The notes below the pieces were generated by a model. It did not search any database and was not told the origin of the DNA. It was given only the letters and a program-made list of their open reading frames with translations. A DNA stretch of 64,000 bases from Longitalea luteola (GTDB lineage Bacteria > Bacteroidota > Bacteroidia > Chitinophagales > Chitinophagaceae): positions 62,001 to 126,000 of the forward strand of contig NZ_JAFIQX010000010.1 of the NCBI RefSeq assembly GCF_017356035.1, read 5' to 3'. Below, piece by piece: positions 1 through 8,696 of this stretch. The position numbers and the translations under genes were made by a program. The number at the start of each line of letters is the position of its first letter. Position 1 is the stretch's first letter.

Positions 1-1021
1 CGATCAGGGGAAGCACTACCCTGAATTCCTTTCCATCATCAGTTATACAAAGCTGATCTTCTTTCTTAAGCAGCTGATACCGGGTAATGAGGTTGGTTAA
101 CCCCGTCTTTTCGGAAGGCTCTGGGGTGCGTTTACGTTGAATATTGTTGGTGATAATGAGGTGGTGGTGCTGGTCATTGGTTATCGAAACATACAGCGGC
201 ATATCACGTGATACAATGTTATGCTTCACGGCATTTTCCACCAGTAATTGCAACACAAACGGGGGCAGCAGGTAGTCGTGTTCTTCCTCATCGATCCTGA
301 TCTCGATTTGAAAAGAATCTGCAAACCGGGTCTTCAGCATCAGCACATACGAATTCAGAAAACGAAGTTCATCCCGCAAAACTGCCAGCTCCGTTTCTTT
401 TTTACTGAGCAGATAACGGTAAACCGCCGACATTTCCATCACAAACCTTTCGGCGCGCCCGGCATCTATGCCAATAAGCGAAGCCAGGGTGTTCAGGCTG
501 TTAAATAAAAAATGCGGTTTCACCTGGTCTTTCAAAAACTGGTACTGGCTGTTGATGTTTATCTGTTTCAGCCGCTCCGATTCTGCATACAGCACTTTCC
601 AGTTCTCGATATAATAAAACCCTTCAAACAAGCCCACCACGATGGCTGTGGCAAATAGGTTCAACCCGATCATGAACATAAAGTCCCAGAACTGCACCAG
701 CCATTTGATCCTGTATGACGGATAAAAAATAATAGCTACGGTAAATATTTCCTGCAGCAGCGCTACCAGTACGAGGATGGGAATACCAATTTTCAAAACA
801 TACAGCACACGGCGTTTGGTATTGGTAAGGCCCGGGTATTTTTTACGGCCAAGCATAAAGATCAATCGGGCGCTTTCGCTGGTAAGAATGCAATAAAAGG
901 CGCTCAGCAATACCACTAACAAGGCGGTACGCATGTCGTGGATGAACATGCCCATAAAGAATACAACCGTAAATACAAAGAGGAACAGGGGAGTATACAG
1001 CCTGATCTTTTTTTCATTCAT
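1..1021 (-). CDS. LytS-type sensor histidine kinase, C-terminus cut by window start
   Basis: Membrane sensor kinase of the LytS/YehU class, which normally phosphorylates a LytTR response regulator. The visible 340 residues start with several hydrophobic segments (about residues 8-130), then a linker and the His_kinase motif, with QVKPHFLFNSLNTL holding the phospho-accepting His. The HATPase region follows (LLVENAVKH, then a TGLTNLITRYQLL glycine box). The reading frame runs open through base 1, so only the last few residues are missing. The ATG at 1021 is the first in-frame start. A response-regulator gene is expected beyond the window edge. The upstream neighbour on the same strand is the 1091-1903 gene. 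The family call is firm; the signal sensed is unknown. Confidence 0.88.
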   Translation of the reverse strand, partial: MNEKKIRLYTPLFLFVFTVVFFMGMFIHDMRTALLVVLLSAFYCILTSESARLIFMLGRKKYPGLTNTKRRVLYVLKIGIPILVLVALLQEIFTVAIIFYPSYRIKWLVQFWDFMFMIGLNLFATAIVVGLFEGFYYIENWKVLYAESERLKQININSQYQFLKDQVKPHFLFNSLNTLASLIGIDAGRAERFVMEMSAVYRYLLSKKETELAVLRDELRFLNSYVLMLKTRFADSFQIEIRIDEEEHDYLLPPFVLQLLVENAVKHNIVSRDMPLYVSITNDQHHHLIITNNIQRKRTPEPSEKTGLTNLITRYQLLKKEDQLCITDDGKEFRVVLPLI

Positions 1022-1090
1022 ACCGCTCTGATTGATTTGCAAATGTAGGCATCCGACAGCGCCCGGATCAATATCAATGAAGGCGGCGCC

Positions 1091-1903
1091 TCACTTTAAA
1101 ACCTGCAACAGGAGCTTCCAGCCTTCTTTTTGGTATCCCCATACCCGCAGGTAATTTTCTTTGCTGCCCCTCCGCGCTACGGTTCCATAAGCATATACCA
1201 GGTCGCCGGCGGCGGATTGTGCGCCACCCGTACATTCAAATTGCAGGTCGGCTGGTATTTGCTGTACAACCGCTTGAATATCTTTTACCGTATGTAATGG
1301 CTGCCGACCGGCGATATTGAACCACGAGTGCTCGGACAGATATTGCAGAAAAGCCTGGTTGCCCAATTGCTTAAACTGGGCAATAAAATCACCCTCCACT
1401 TTTTGCCAGCCGGTGTTACGGGTTACCGGTGCTTCTGGCCGATAGCTGCGCGGTGGATGATCGTTATGGAACTGGGAGGGTTTGTATGGAACGCCGATAT
1501 CGATCAATACTTTCCATTCTCCCTGTTTGTTCTTTACCCAAATGCTGTTATAGTTGCCGCTTTCCAGCACCGGACCCGCCGGCGAATTTTTTCCTTCGAA
1601 AGGACCGGTAGAAAAGCCTATATCCCCCGAGATAGCCATACCCGTATAAACAGGTTTCCAATAGATAAGCGGGCCTTTTTCGGGCAGGCTGCTCCAGAAA
1701 GGCAGACCTGCATGGGCCTGGCCGCGATGAAACAGGAGACTATTGCTATCGAGAAAATGCAGGAACGCTTTTTTGGCGCCGCTGTCGATAGCCATTTGAG
1801 CAAATGCCTGTTCGGCCCTGGCTATTTCATGCTGTTGTGCAGCAAGAGGGAGCCAGCCATACGCCAGCAGTACACACCAGGTGATCTTCGCATAAAAGTT
1901 CAT
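1091..1903 (-). CDS. Exported protein with DUF4440/SnoaL-like (NTF2-fold) domain
   Basis: A 270-residue protein with a Sec signal peptide (hydrophobic residues 8-20, cut near AAQQ). The body looks like an NTF2-fold DUF4440 domain: an N-terminal helix (EIARAEQAFAQMA), then the strand-rich part with DIGFSTGPFE and the WKVLIDIG strand at about residues 75-140. The second half (about 165-270) resembles another copy of the same fold, ending in WGYQKEGWKLLLQVLK, so it may be a tandem NTF2-like protein. Such domains are usually ligand-binding or unassigned; no catalytic role can be read. It lies 69 bases upstream of the LytS-like kinase on the same strand and could be co-transcribed with it. Confidence 0.7.
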   Translation of the reverse strand: MNFYAKITWCVLLAYGWLPLAAQQHEIARAEQAFAQMAIDSGAKKAFLHFLDSNSLLFHRGQAHAGLPFWSSLPEKGPLIYWKPVYTGMAISGDIGFSTGPFEGKNSPAGPVLESGNYNSIWVKNKQGEWKVLIDIGVPYKPSQFHNDHPPRSYRPEAPVTRNTGWQKVEGDFIAQFKQLGNQAFLQYLSEHSWFNIAGRQPLHTVKDIQAVVQQIPADLQFECTGGAQSAAGDLVYAYGTVARRGSKENYLRVWGYQKEGWKLLLQVLK

Positions 1904-2435
1904 GTAGTAAATTTATCGAGACCAATGCTACAACAAAATGCGGGTTACTGCTTAGCTTTTTGATCGAAATGCAGGATTGGTGCTCTGAAATGCAGGTTCC
2001 GGCGAACGATCCGGTATCTAAGAGGCGTTGGCCGCACTGTATCTCGCAATTGGTTCGGAACAATAACAGTTATGAAGGACAGAAAAGCACGTATGGCTGG
2101 CCGAAAGAAGGTTCGGTTTATCATGGCAGATCGTTGCAGCCGGTGCTGCTGGAAGGGACAAATATCGCTTGCGTTAAACTATTATGGGTAATTGTAATGT
2201 GGAGCACATTCCACAGTTTATTAACACTCTACACTTATTGATTTTTTGCGCATAGGTATAACTATGTAGTATAACCATGAATAAAACACTTACCTTCAAA
2301 TTCATACGCCAAATAACCGGAAACAGGCATCAGCCTCTTTTTTGATAAAAATGAAGGGTTTGTGCCTGTTGCCCGCAACGGTACAGGAATTGTACTTTGC
2401 TGTAAAATACTTGTGTACTACGAGAATATGTGCGC
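1904..2435. other. Intergenic region, no convincing gene
   Basis: About 530 bases between a minus-strand and a plus-strand gene. Open frames in it (for example 1960-2241) lack family resemblance and overlap nothing recognisable. The second half is AT-rich with short near-palindromes around 2251-2276 and a perfect 8-base inverted repeat at 2322-2370. Nothing else is supported. Confidence 0.5.
2322..2370. repeat. Inverted repeat AACAGGCA/TGCCTGTT
   Basis: The arms AACAGGCA (2322-2329) and TGCCTGTT (2363-2370) are exact complements separated by 33 bases, 66 bases before the small gene at 2436. The left-arm word occurs again at about 2771-2779 in the leader of the receiver gene. It could be a leader hairpin or a protein site; no function is assigned. 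Confidence 0.35.
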
Positions 2436-2630
2436 ATGAAAGATATTACATCAGACTACCTTATGCACCTGCATAAGCAATACATGGCAGAAGTTGGAAA
2501 GTTCTTGAAAGCATTACAGGAAAATGCCCCGCGTAATGAACTTATACTCATCAGAACAAATGTGAAAAAGCTGCTCGCCGAAATTCGCAAATACCCCATA
2601 TCGGGTAATCAAAATGGTAACAGTCGCTAA
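2436..2630 (+). CDS. Small hypothetical protein (64 aa)
   Basis: A 64-residue basic, mostly helical protein without a signal peptide or membrane segment (MKDITSDYLMHLHKQYMAEV, then an amphipathic helix with NVKKLLAEIRKY). I chose the ATG at 2436 rather than the GTG at 2430 because the ATG start gives a typical MKDI N-terminus. No family is recognised. The coding look (regular amphipathic pattern) and its position before a response-regulator gene make it plausible, but spurious origin cannot be excluded. Confidence 0.45.
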   Translation: MKDITSDYLMHLHKQYMAEVGKFLKALQENAPRNELILIRTNVKKLLAEIRKYPISGNQNGNSR

Positions 2631-2896
2631 ACAGCACCGGATAATCGCACACCTCATTTATTTCTCCCCTTTTCTGCACATTAAAAAGCCGTTAATCATA
2701 AGTACTATTATTTACCATCCTGACTGGTTTTTATTCATTTTACCGGCATAGGGTTAGTTGTTCTTAAGAAAAACAGGCATAGTTGATGTTTTAACAGTAT
2801 GACCAGGCGCCAGGTTGGTACCCCGCTGGCATAAAATTTCCTTTATCAGGTTAGTTAGCTCCCGAACTGGAAAACTAAAACATTAATGAAGAGTCT

Positions 2897-3277
2897 ATGA
2901 AAAATCCAACAATTGCAGTAGTTGACGATCATGCGTTACTGCGTAAGGCGGTAAATTACCGGCTCACGGGTTTAGGGTACAATGTGGTTATGGAGGCTGA
3001 AAATGGCCAGCAGTTCCTCGACAAACTGGAAGAAGATGCTACCTCCCCCGATCTTTGCCTGCTCGATATCAATATGCCTGTTATGAATGGCTTTGAAACA
3101 GCTGTTCAATTAAAGAAGAAATGGCCGGCTATCAAGATCCTTTTCTTTTCCATGCAAAACGGAAGTATGTACATAAAGAAGGCCCGCGAATTGGGCGCTG
3201 ATGGATATCTCTGTAAAGATGCTTCGTCTGAAGAGTTCAACAGGGTGCTATACGCCGTGTTACCACCAGCTGTTTAA
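2897..3277 (+). CDS. Single-domain response regulator (receiver only)
   Basis: A 126-residue CheY-like receiver with the whole phosphorylation site: acidic pair D10-D11, phospho-acceptor D57 in LLDINMPVMNG, S85 in LFFSM and K107 in YLCKDAS. There is no DNA-binding output domain; the protein stops right after the last receiver helix. The DDHALLRKAV start resembles NarL/LuxR-type receivers, so it may be a NarL-like regulator that lost or never had its HTH. No kinase gene is adjacent on this strand; the nearest kinase is the minus-strand LytS-like gene at the window start. Convergent with the GNAT gene. Confidence 0.88.
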   Translation: MKNPTIAVVDDHALLRKAVNYRLTGLGYNVVMEAENGQQFLDKLEEDATSPDLCLLDINMPVMNGFETAVQLKKKWPAIKILFFSMQNGSMYIKKARELGADGYLCKDASSEEFNRVLYAVLPPAV

Positions 3278-3282
3278 TACAA

Positions 3283-3367
3283 TTTTGAGATTTCGAGATT
3301 TCGAGATTTTGAGATCTGTCACGAAGTTCAACTATGATTAAATCCCAAAATCAGAAATCATAAATCT
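3283..3367. repeat. Degenerate GAGATTT word repeat with inverted partner
   Basis: Three to four near-identical GAGATTT[C/T] units lie at 3283-3318, followed at 3337-3367 by the complementary kind of word (AAATCCCAAAATC, AGAAATC). Together they could form a long imperfect stem between the convergent receiver and GNAT genes. Related words occur at 52417-52498. Confidence 0.6.
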
Positions 3368-3878
3368 ACCTTTTGATGATCCATTCATAATAAATGTGTG
3401 GCACCGATTTATAAACAACATGTCCTCTTTCGGTGAATCCGCATTTCTCATAAAAGCCGCCGGCGCCGGCTACGCCTGCATAAGCATCGAGCCGGATGGC
3501 GTCACCTGCCAATGCAGCAGCTAAAACCTTTGCCTGTTCGATCAATGACCTGCCCACACCTATCCGTTGATAGCCAGGCCGTACAGCCATATCAACCAGG
3601 TAAACGGGGCGGTGAACCGGTGTAAAGTAGGCAGGATCGATGACCCAGGGTCTTAACGATGTTAACCGCAGTGTTCCGATAATATCTTTTCCGTTCAGGG
3701 CAACCAGCACTTTGGCTTTACTCATGCCATTCAACACACCTTTTTCAGAAGCCACGGCACTCCAATGTCCCATGCCATGTTTTACAGTAAGATCATGCGC
3801 AGCCTCGCTGATGACTTCAGCAATAGCCGCTGCCTCTTGTGGCGTTGCCAGTGATATAGACACCTGTATATTATTCAC
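3366..3878 (-). CDS. GNAT-family N-acetyltransferase
   Basis: A 170-residue acetyltransferase. The acetyl-CoA binding motif A is clear at about residues 97-115 (DMAVRPGYQRIGVGRSLI, with the Q-R-x-G-x-G signature), and motif B follows at residues 125-150 (AIRLDAYAGVAGAGGFYEKCGF). The length is typical. The substrate cannot be read from sequence; small-molecule amines are usual in this family. The ATG at 3878 gives a natural N-terminus (MNNIQVSISLATPQEAAAIAE). Monocistronic, convergent with the receiver gene. Confidence 0.88.
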   Translation of the reverse strand: MNNIQVSISLATPQEAAAIAEVISEAAHDLTVKHGMGHWSAVASEKGVLNGMSKAKVLVALNGKDIIGTLRLTSLRPWVIDPAYFTPVHRPVYLVDMAVRPGYQRIGVGRSLIEQAKVLAAALAGDAIRLDAYAGVAGAGGFYEKCGFTERGHVVYKSVPHIYYEWIIKR

Positions 3879-3923
3879 CAGATAAAAATACGCAATCCAC
3901 TCAATTACCGTTTCCTCCCGGTC

Positions 3924-4019
3924 TTAAGTTATTCTAAAAAACAGATCAAACCATAATACGGCCAAAGCAGCATACACCATCAACGTATATGCGGCAACGT
4001 TTCCTTTCCTGGCATTCAT
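3924..4019 (-). CDS. Candidate 31-aa single-span membrane peptide
   Basis: An open frame from ATG 4019 to TAA 3924 encodes a 31-residue peptide: a short basic N-terminus (MNARKGN), one hydrophobic segment of about 17 residues (VAAYTLMVYAALAVLWF) and a short tail (DLFFRIT). The charge layout fits an N-in single-pass protein. An in-frame stop just upstream fixes the start. No good ribosome-binding site is visible and no family is recognised. It lies between the GNAT gene and the carboxylase operon. Confidence 0.35.
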   Translation of the reverse strand: MNARKGNVAAYTLMVYAALAVLWFDLFFRIT

Positions 4020-4047
4020 CGATCAAAGCTTTACCGCTTTTCTTTTT

Positions 4048-4578
4048 ATGGCATTTCACAATTACTTAAATTACAGCAAAATGCCGCTAATGCCCGCTAC
4101 TGAAACGTATAAAATACTGGTCAATGGGTTTGTGTTCTTTTTCTCGCGATCAGAGCTGGAAAAGCTTGACCTGGTTGCCATCTCCCCCACCACATTCAAT
4201 GCGCTCAAAGATCAGAAGTCGGTAAATGCACGGCTTCTTAAAGCCGATCTGCTCAATAAGACATTTTCTATTGAAACCGGCGGTGAAACATTTGAGGTAG
4301 TCATTAAAGATGCGCTCGATCAGCAGCTGGAACAAATGGGTTTTGGCAGTTCCTCCGGCAAACAGCTGAAAGAGATCAAAGCACCCATGCCGGGCCTGGT
4401 GCTGGAAGTAGCAGTTACCGACGGGCAGCAGGTAAAAGAAGGCGACCGCATACTGATACTGGAAGCCATGAAAATGGAGAACAGTATACTGGTACACGCC
4501 GACGCAACCATTAAAAAAGTAGCAGTAGTGGCAGGACAGGCAGTTGAAAAAGGACAGGTACTTGTAGAACTGGAATAA
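4048..4578 (+). CDS. Biotin carboxyl carrier subunit of acyl-CoA carboxylase
   Basis: Carrier protein whose biotinyl-lysine shuttles carboxyl groups from the biotin carboxylase to the carboxyltransferase. The C-terminal 75 residues form a biotinyl domain with APMPGLV and ILEAMKMEN; K142 of AMKM is the biotinylation site. The N-terminal 100 residues are the linker region usual in Bacteroidota carriers. The start is uncertain: ATG 4048, ATG 4081 (MPLMPATETYK) and ATG 4090 are all in frame, and the later ones fit family length better. It is followed after 24 bases by the biotin carboxylase gene, so translation is probably coupled. First gene of a three-gene carboxylase operon. Confidence 0.92.
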   Translation: MAFHNYLNYSKMPLMPATETYKILVNGFVFFFSRSELEKLDLVAISPTTFNALKDQKSVNARLLKADLLNKTFSIETGGETFEVVIKDALDQQLEQMGFGSSSGKQLKEIKAPMPGLVLEVAVTDGQQVKEGDRILILEAMKMENSILVHADATIKKVAVVAGQAVEKGQVLVELE

Positions 4579-4602
4579 TGTTTATCAATTGAACCTCTAA
4601 CG

Positions 4603-6075
4603 ATGCAAAAAATACTTGTTGCCAACCGCGGCGAAATTGCCCTTCGGATCATGCGAACGATACACCGGATGGGTATTCAATCAGTGGCCGTTTATTCAGA
4701 GGCCGACCGGCACGCTCCCCATGTTTTATATGCCCATGAAGCCGTTTGCCTCGGGCCTGCGCCTTCCAGCCAGTCGTACCTGAACGGGGATGCGATCATC
4801 GCCTTTGCCAAACAGCTCGGTGTTGATGGCATTCATCCTGGCTATGGATTCCTGAGTGAAAACGCAGCTTTTGCCAAAAAAGTAGAAGAAGCCGGCATTA
4901 CGTTTATCGGCCCCGGCCCTGAAGCCATGCGTATCATGGGTTCGAAACTGGCAGCCAAAGAATGCGTAAAACAATATAATATACCTATGGTGCCGGGTAT
5001 CGACAAGGCGGTTGACGATCTTAATGTCGCGAAAAAAGTGGCTGCTCAGATCGGGTATCCGATCCTGATCAAAGCTTCGGCAGGAGGTGGCGGCAAGGGC
5101 ATGCGCATAGCTGCGAAAGAAGGTGAACTGGAAGAACAAATGGAAAGGGCTACGAGCGAAGCCTTGTCGTCATTCGGCGATGGTTCGGTGTTCATTGAAA
5201 AATATGTAGCTTCTCCCCGGCATATTGAGATCCAGGTATTGGCCGATAATTACGGCAATACGGTGCATTTGTTTGAGCGCGAATGCAGCATCCAACGCCG
5301 GCATCAAAAGATAGTTGAAGAATCGCCTTCTTCTGTTCTTACCCCCGAGATCCGGCAGAAGATGGGAGAAGCAGCTGTACTTGTTGCCAGGTCCTGTAAT
5401 TACAGAAGTACCGGCACCGTCGAGTTTCTGCTCGATGAACAGTTGAACTTTTATTTCCTCGAAATGAATACCCGTCTGCAGGTGGAGCATCCGGTCACTG
5501 AAATGATCACGGGCATCGACCTGGTAGAAGAACAAATAAATATTGCCCGGGGCGAAAAGCTGCGGTTCAAACAGTCAGCTATTCCCATGAACGGGCATGC
5601 GCTGGAATTACGGGTGTATGCAGAAGACCCGCTGAACGATTTCCTGCCGTCAACCGGCACACTTACCAGCTACAAAACGCCTGAGCAGGAAGGCGTGCGG
5701 GTTGATGATGGCTACACAGAAGGGATGGCCATTCCGGTATATTACGATCCCATGATCGCGAAACTGATCACGCATGGCCGTAACCGCACGGAAGCCATTC
5801 AAAAGATGAAGGCCGCCATTGCTGAATACAAGATAGAAGGAGTACAAACCACATTACCCTTCGGAAACTTTGTATTTGATCACGAAGCATTTTTAACCGG
5901 CCGCTTCAATACGCAGTTCGTTCAAAAATATTACACACCCGAGAAGCTGTTATCGCAACAAAAAAGCAAAGCAGAACTGGCAGCCCTCGTGGCCCTGCGT
6001 TACTGGCTGGAAAAACAAAAAGAGGTACACGCGGTTGAATCGAAACCCACCAACTGGACCAGCCGGCTACGGTAA
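4603..6075 (+). CDS. accC: Biotin carboxylase subunit of acyl-CoA carboxylase
   Basis: A 490-residue ATP-grasp enzyme that carboxylates carrier-bound biotin with bicarbonate and ATP. The N-terminal pre-ATP-grasp fold starts KILVANRGEIALRIMRT. The glycine-rich ATP loop ASAGGGGKGM is at about residues 158-167, and the catalytic EMNTRLQVEHPVTE stretch is at 287-300. The C-terminal cap domain carries LELRVYAEDP. Length and motif order match AccC and PccA-type carboxylases, without a fused biotinyl domain, consistent with the separate carrier gene upstream. It lies between the carrier and the carboxyltransferase gene in one operon. Confidence 0.95.
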   Translation: MQKILVANRGEIALRIMRTIHRMGIQSVAVYSEADRHAPHVLYAHEAVCLGPAPSSQSYLNGDAIIAFAKQLGVDGIHPGYGFLSENAAFAKKVEEAGITFIGPGPEAMRIMGSKLAAKECVKQYNIPMVPGIDKAVDDLNVAKKVAAQIGYPILIKASAGGGGKGMRIAAKEGELEEQMERATSEALSSFGDGSVFIEKYVASPRHIEIQVLADNYGNTVHLFERECSIQRRHQKIVEESPSSVLTPEIRQKMGEAAVLVARSCNYRSTGTVEFLLDEQLNFYFLEMNTRLQVEHPVTEMITGIDLVEEQINIARGEKLRFKQSAIPMNGHALELRVYAEDPLNDFLPSTGTLTSYKTPEQEGVRVDDGYTEGMAIPVYYDPMIAKLITHGRNRTEAIQKMKAAIAEYKIEGVQTTLPFGNFVFDHEAFLTGRFNTQFVQKYYTPEKLLSQQKSKAELAALVALRYWLEKQKEVHAVESKPTNWTSRLR

Positions 6076-6106
6076 TGCTAACAGATAACTAGTAAAAGAT
6101 CGCTGC

Positions 6107-7651
6107 ATGAAAAAAACAAAATCGGAAATACTACAGCAAAAGATAGAAGAAGGAAAACTTGGTGGAGGTGTGCACAGAAATGAAGCGCAGCATAAGAAAG
6201 GAAAACTCACTGCCCGGGAACGCATCACCCTGTTAATGGATCCCGGTTCATTTGAAGAGATCGGGGCGCTGGTCTTACATCGCACGAAAGATTTTGGCAT
6301 GGATAACCAGCAATATTATGGTGATGGCGTAATAACCGGCTACGGCACTATCAATGGGCGGCTCGCTTATGTTTTTGCCCAGGACTTCACGGTATTCGGC
6401 GGTGCTTTATCAGAAACACATGCTGAAAAGATCTGTAAAGTGATGGACCTGGCGATGAAAACAGGCGCACCCATGATCGGCTTGAATGACTCAGGCGGCG
6501 CCCGCATTCAGGAAGGCGTTCGGTCATTAGGCGGTTACGCCGATATATTTTACCGCAATGTACTGGCATCCGGCGTAATACCGCAGATATCAGCCATTAT
6601 GGGTCCCTGTGCGGGTGGCGCGGTATATTCTCCTGCCATGACCGATTTTACGTTGATGGTCGAGAACACCAGTTATATGTTCGTAACGGGGCCCAACGTA
6701 GTTAAAACGGTTACGAATGAAGAGGTAAGTCCGGAAGAACTGGGCGGTGCTTCAGCCCACTCCACCAAATCGGGTGTTACCCATCTCACGGCAGCGAATG
6801 ATATGGAGTGTATTGCCGAAGTAAAGAAGCTGTTAAGTTATATCCCGCAAAACTGCGAAGACACTACACCTAAAGTGCCTTACACATTGGGCGATGAGAC
6901 CAGGCCTGTGCTGGAAACCATTGTGCCGGAAAGCGCCAACCAGCCATACGATATGCGGGCTGTGATCGAAGGCATTTGTGATGAAGCCTCTTTCTTTGAG
7001 ATCCACAGCGATTATGCTACCAACATTGTGATCGGTTTTGCGCGGCTGGCGGGCAGGAGCATAGGGATTGTGGCCAATCAGCCAATGAGCCTGGCCGGCG
7101 TGCTTGATATTGACAGTTCAAAAAAGGCGGCGCGGTTCACCCGCTTTTGCGATTGCTTTAATATTCCTTTGCTGGTGCTGGTTGATGTACCGGGCTTTTT
7201 ACCAGGAACCGACCAGGAATGGCATGGCATTATTACCAATGGGGCCAAGTTGTTGTATGCGTTCAGCGAAGCGACGGTGCCACGGGTTACCGTGATCACG
7301 CGAAAAGCGTATGGCGGCGCTTATGATGTAATGAATTCGAAACATATTGGGGCCGACATGAATTATGCCTGGCCTACGGCCGAAATTGCAGTCATGGGCG
7401 CCAAGGGCGCCAGTGAGATCATTTTCAAAAAAGAGATCTCAGAAGCGGCAGACCCGGCCAGGAAGCTGGCCGAAAAAGAAGCCGAGTATGCCGAGAAATT
7501 TGCAACGCCCTACCTGGCAGCCGAACGTGGTTTTGTTGATGAAGTGATAGAACCCAGATACACCCGCGCCAAACTCATTAAAGCATTTGCCATGCTGGAA
7601 AACAAGGTAGCTGCGCTGCCGAAGAAGAAGCATGGGAATATACCGTTGTGA
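6107..7651 (+). CDS. Acyl-CoA carboxylase carboxyltransferase subunit (propionyl-CoA type)
   Basis: A 514-residue carboxyltransferase made of two crotonase-fold halves. The first half carries [12 protein letters not shown] at about residue 125 and the [13 protein letters not shown] oxyanion loop near 165. The second has [16 protein letters not shown] at about residue 359 and [12 protein letters not shown] near 400. It transfers the carboxyl group from biotin to an acyl-CoA. Fused alpha/beta architecture, length and the [10 protein letters not shown] motif fit propionyl-CoA carboxylase beta chains and the methylmalonyl-CoA decarboxylase alpha chain. With biotin carboxylase next door the carboxylase role is favoured, probably feeding methylmalonyl-CoA. 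Last gene of the operon, closed by the hairpin at 7660-7686. Confidence 0.93.
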   Translation: MKKTKSEILQQKIEEGKLGGGVHRNEAQHKKGKLTARERITLLMDPGSFEEIGALVLHRTKDFGMDNQQYYGDGVITGYGTINGRLAYVFAQDFTVFGGALSETHAEKICKVMDLAMKTGAPMIGLNDSGGARIQEGVRSLGGYADIFYRNVLASGVIPQISAIMGPCAGGAVYSPAMTDFTLMVENTSYMFVTGPNVVKTVTNEEVSPEELGGASAHSTKSGVTHLTAANDMECIAEVKKLLSYIPQNCEDTTPKVPYTLGDETRPVLETIVPESANQPYDMRAVIEGICDEASFFEIHSDYATNIVIGFARLAGRSIGIVANQPMSLAGVLDIDSSKKAARFTRFCDCFNIPLLVLVDVPGFLPGTDQEWHGIITNGAKLLYAFSEATVPRVTVITRKAYGGAYDVMNSKHIGADMNYAWPTAEIAVMGAKGASEIIFKKEISEAADPARKLAEKEAEYAEKFATPYLAAERGFVDEVIEPRYTRAKLIKAFAMLENKVAALPKKKHGNIPL

Positions 7652-7659
7652 GAAGCTAA

Positions 7660-7686
7660 AAAGCTACCCTTCGGCGGGGTAGCTTT
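7660..7686 (+). terminator. Intrinsic terminator of carboxylase operon
   Basis: A 10-base-pair stem (AAAGCTACCC pairing with GGGTAGCTTT) encloses a short loop containing TTCG, starting 9 bases after the carboxyltransferase stop codon. The right arm ends in TTT. The A/T-rich outer pairs make it usable in both directions, and it also lies downstream of the minus-strand gene ending at 7713. Confidence 0.8.
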
Positions 7687-7712
7687 CACTTAATAATCAA
7701 TGCTGCGTGTAT

Positions 7713-8576
7713 TTATTCAAACACCTGTGTGTATACGCCGCGGTCGGCAGTAATTCCAAGTTTTTTAAACATAGCGGGCGCATCAAAACCTTCCTTTTTA
7801 TAAGCAGCCTGTACCGCTTCTTTGGCATGATTCAATGCTTCCTGGCTTTGCCACAAAGCCACTGTAATGCAGATCAAATTGCCATCGCCATCTTTGTATT
7901 CATACACGGCATCTTCAATAAAGCCTGGCAACTGTTTGATCATGTCCCTGTTTATTTTTACCCGTTGCCGGAAGGCCTGAATAGCAGCGGCAGGCACAAA
8001 GAACCTGTCGATAAAATTAACCTGCCCATTATGCGCTTTTTTGCTAAACAGCACATTCACGTCTTGCGGTAACACATCCAGGGCCTGCAGAAAACCCAGG
8101 CGATCGGTAAGCACCTGTGCGCTGATCACTTTGCCATTTTTCAAGGTCAATATGCCTGTTCCTTCGTTGGTTATCGTTTTTCCGGTTGCAGGTAAACTCA
8201 ACCAGGATGCGGTTTGGGTTCCATCCCATTTCCAGCGAATAACCACTTTATCGCCTTCGGCAATCAATTCCACTATATTCCATTGAATATCGGGAAATGC
8301 CTTGATCAGTGGCAACAAGGGCATTACAAAACCTTCAGCCCCATTTTTACCCTGCAATCCGGTAAACTCATCTGCCACCAGGTCTTTCAGCAGATCCAGG
8401 TTCCGCTTATTCAAACCCTGCTCAAATATCCTTTGTACAACTTCTTTGTTGTGTTGTGTCGTATTCATAAATAACTCCTTGCTTTTATTGTTTTTTACAT
8501 GTTGCGGCTGGGCGTTGATAATATCAGGAAGTATCAGCATGATTAACAGATACATTCCGGCTGTCGATAGTTTCAT
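7713..8576 (-). CDS. Exported SnoaL-like polyketide-cyclase/ester-cyclase protein with second ferredoxin-like domain
   Basis: A 287-residue protein. An N-terminal hydrophobic signal (MKLSTAGMYLLIMLILPDIINAQ) is followed by a SnoaL-like cyclase domain at about residues 45-165 (NKEVVQRIFEQGLNKRNLDL, then FPDIQWNIVELIAEGDKVV and the WDGTQ strand). The C-terminal 100 residues look like an ABM or EthD-type dimeric alpha-beta domain (VYEYKDGDGNLICITVALW, then SQEALNHAKEAVQAAYKK). Both folds occur in small-molecule cyclases and monooxygenases; the substrate is unknown. The start is set at ATG 8576, since the GTG at 8591 would only add MKQIT-like residues. Single gene between hairpins. Confidence 0.72.
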   Translation of the reverse strand: MKLSTAGMYLLIMLILPDIINAQPQHVKNNKSKELFMNTTQHNKEVVQRIFEQGLNKRNLDLLKDLVADEFTGLQGKNGAEGFVMPLLPLIKAFPDIQWNIVELIAEGDKVVIRWKWDGTQTASWLSLPATGKTITNEGTGILTLKNGKVISAQVLTDRLGFLQALDVLPQDVNVLFSKKAHNGQVNFIDRFFVPAAAIQAFRQRVKINRDMIKQLPGFIEDAVYEYKDGDGNLICITVALWQSQEALNHAKEAVQAAYKKEGFDAPAMFKKLGITADRGVYTQVFE

Positions 8577-8696
8577 GGTGATTTGTTTCACACAAAACTA
8601 TCAACACCGGCAACCGCAGAATTGTAAAAAATCATTGATTTTTTAAGCTGGAGATGAATAAGCACAACGCTTATTACACGGAGGACAGTAAAAAGA

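Noticed and set aside
1328-1963. Long plus-strand open frame over the DUF4440-like gene
   Set aside because: It is antisense to a gene with a signal peptide and a recognised fold and shows no family features itself.
1960-2241. 93-residue open frame in the intergenic gap
   Set aside because: Overlaps the minus-strand gene's upstream region, has unusual composition and no ribosome-binding site or homologue I recognise.
2277-2345. 22-codon open frame starting MNKTLTFKF
   Set aside because: Too short to support, without a ribosome-binding site or membrane pattern.
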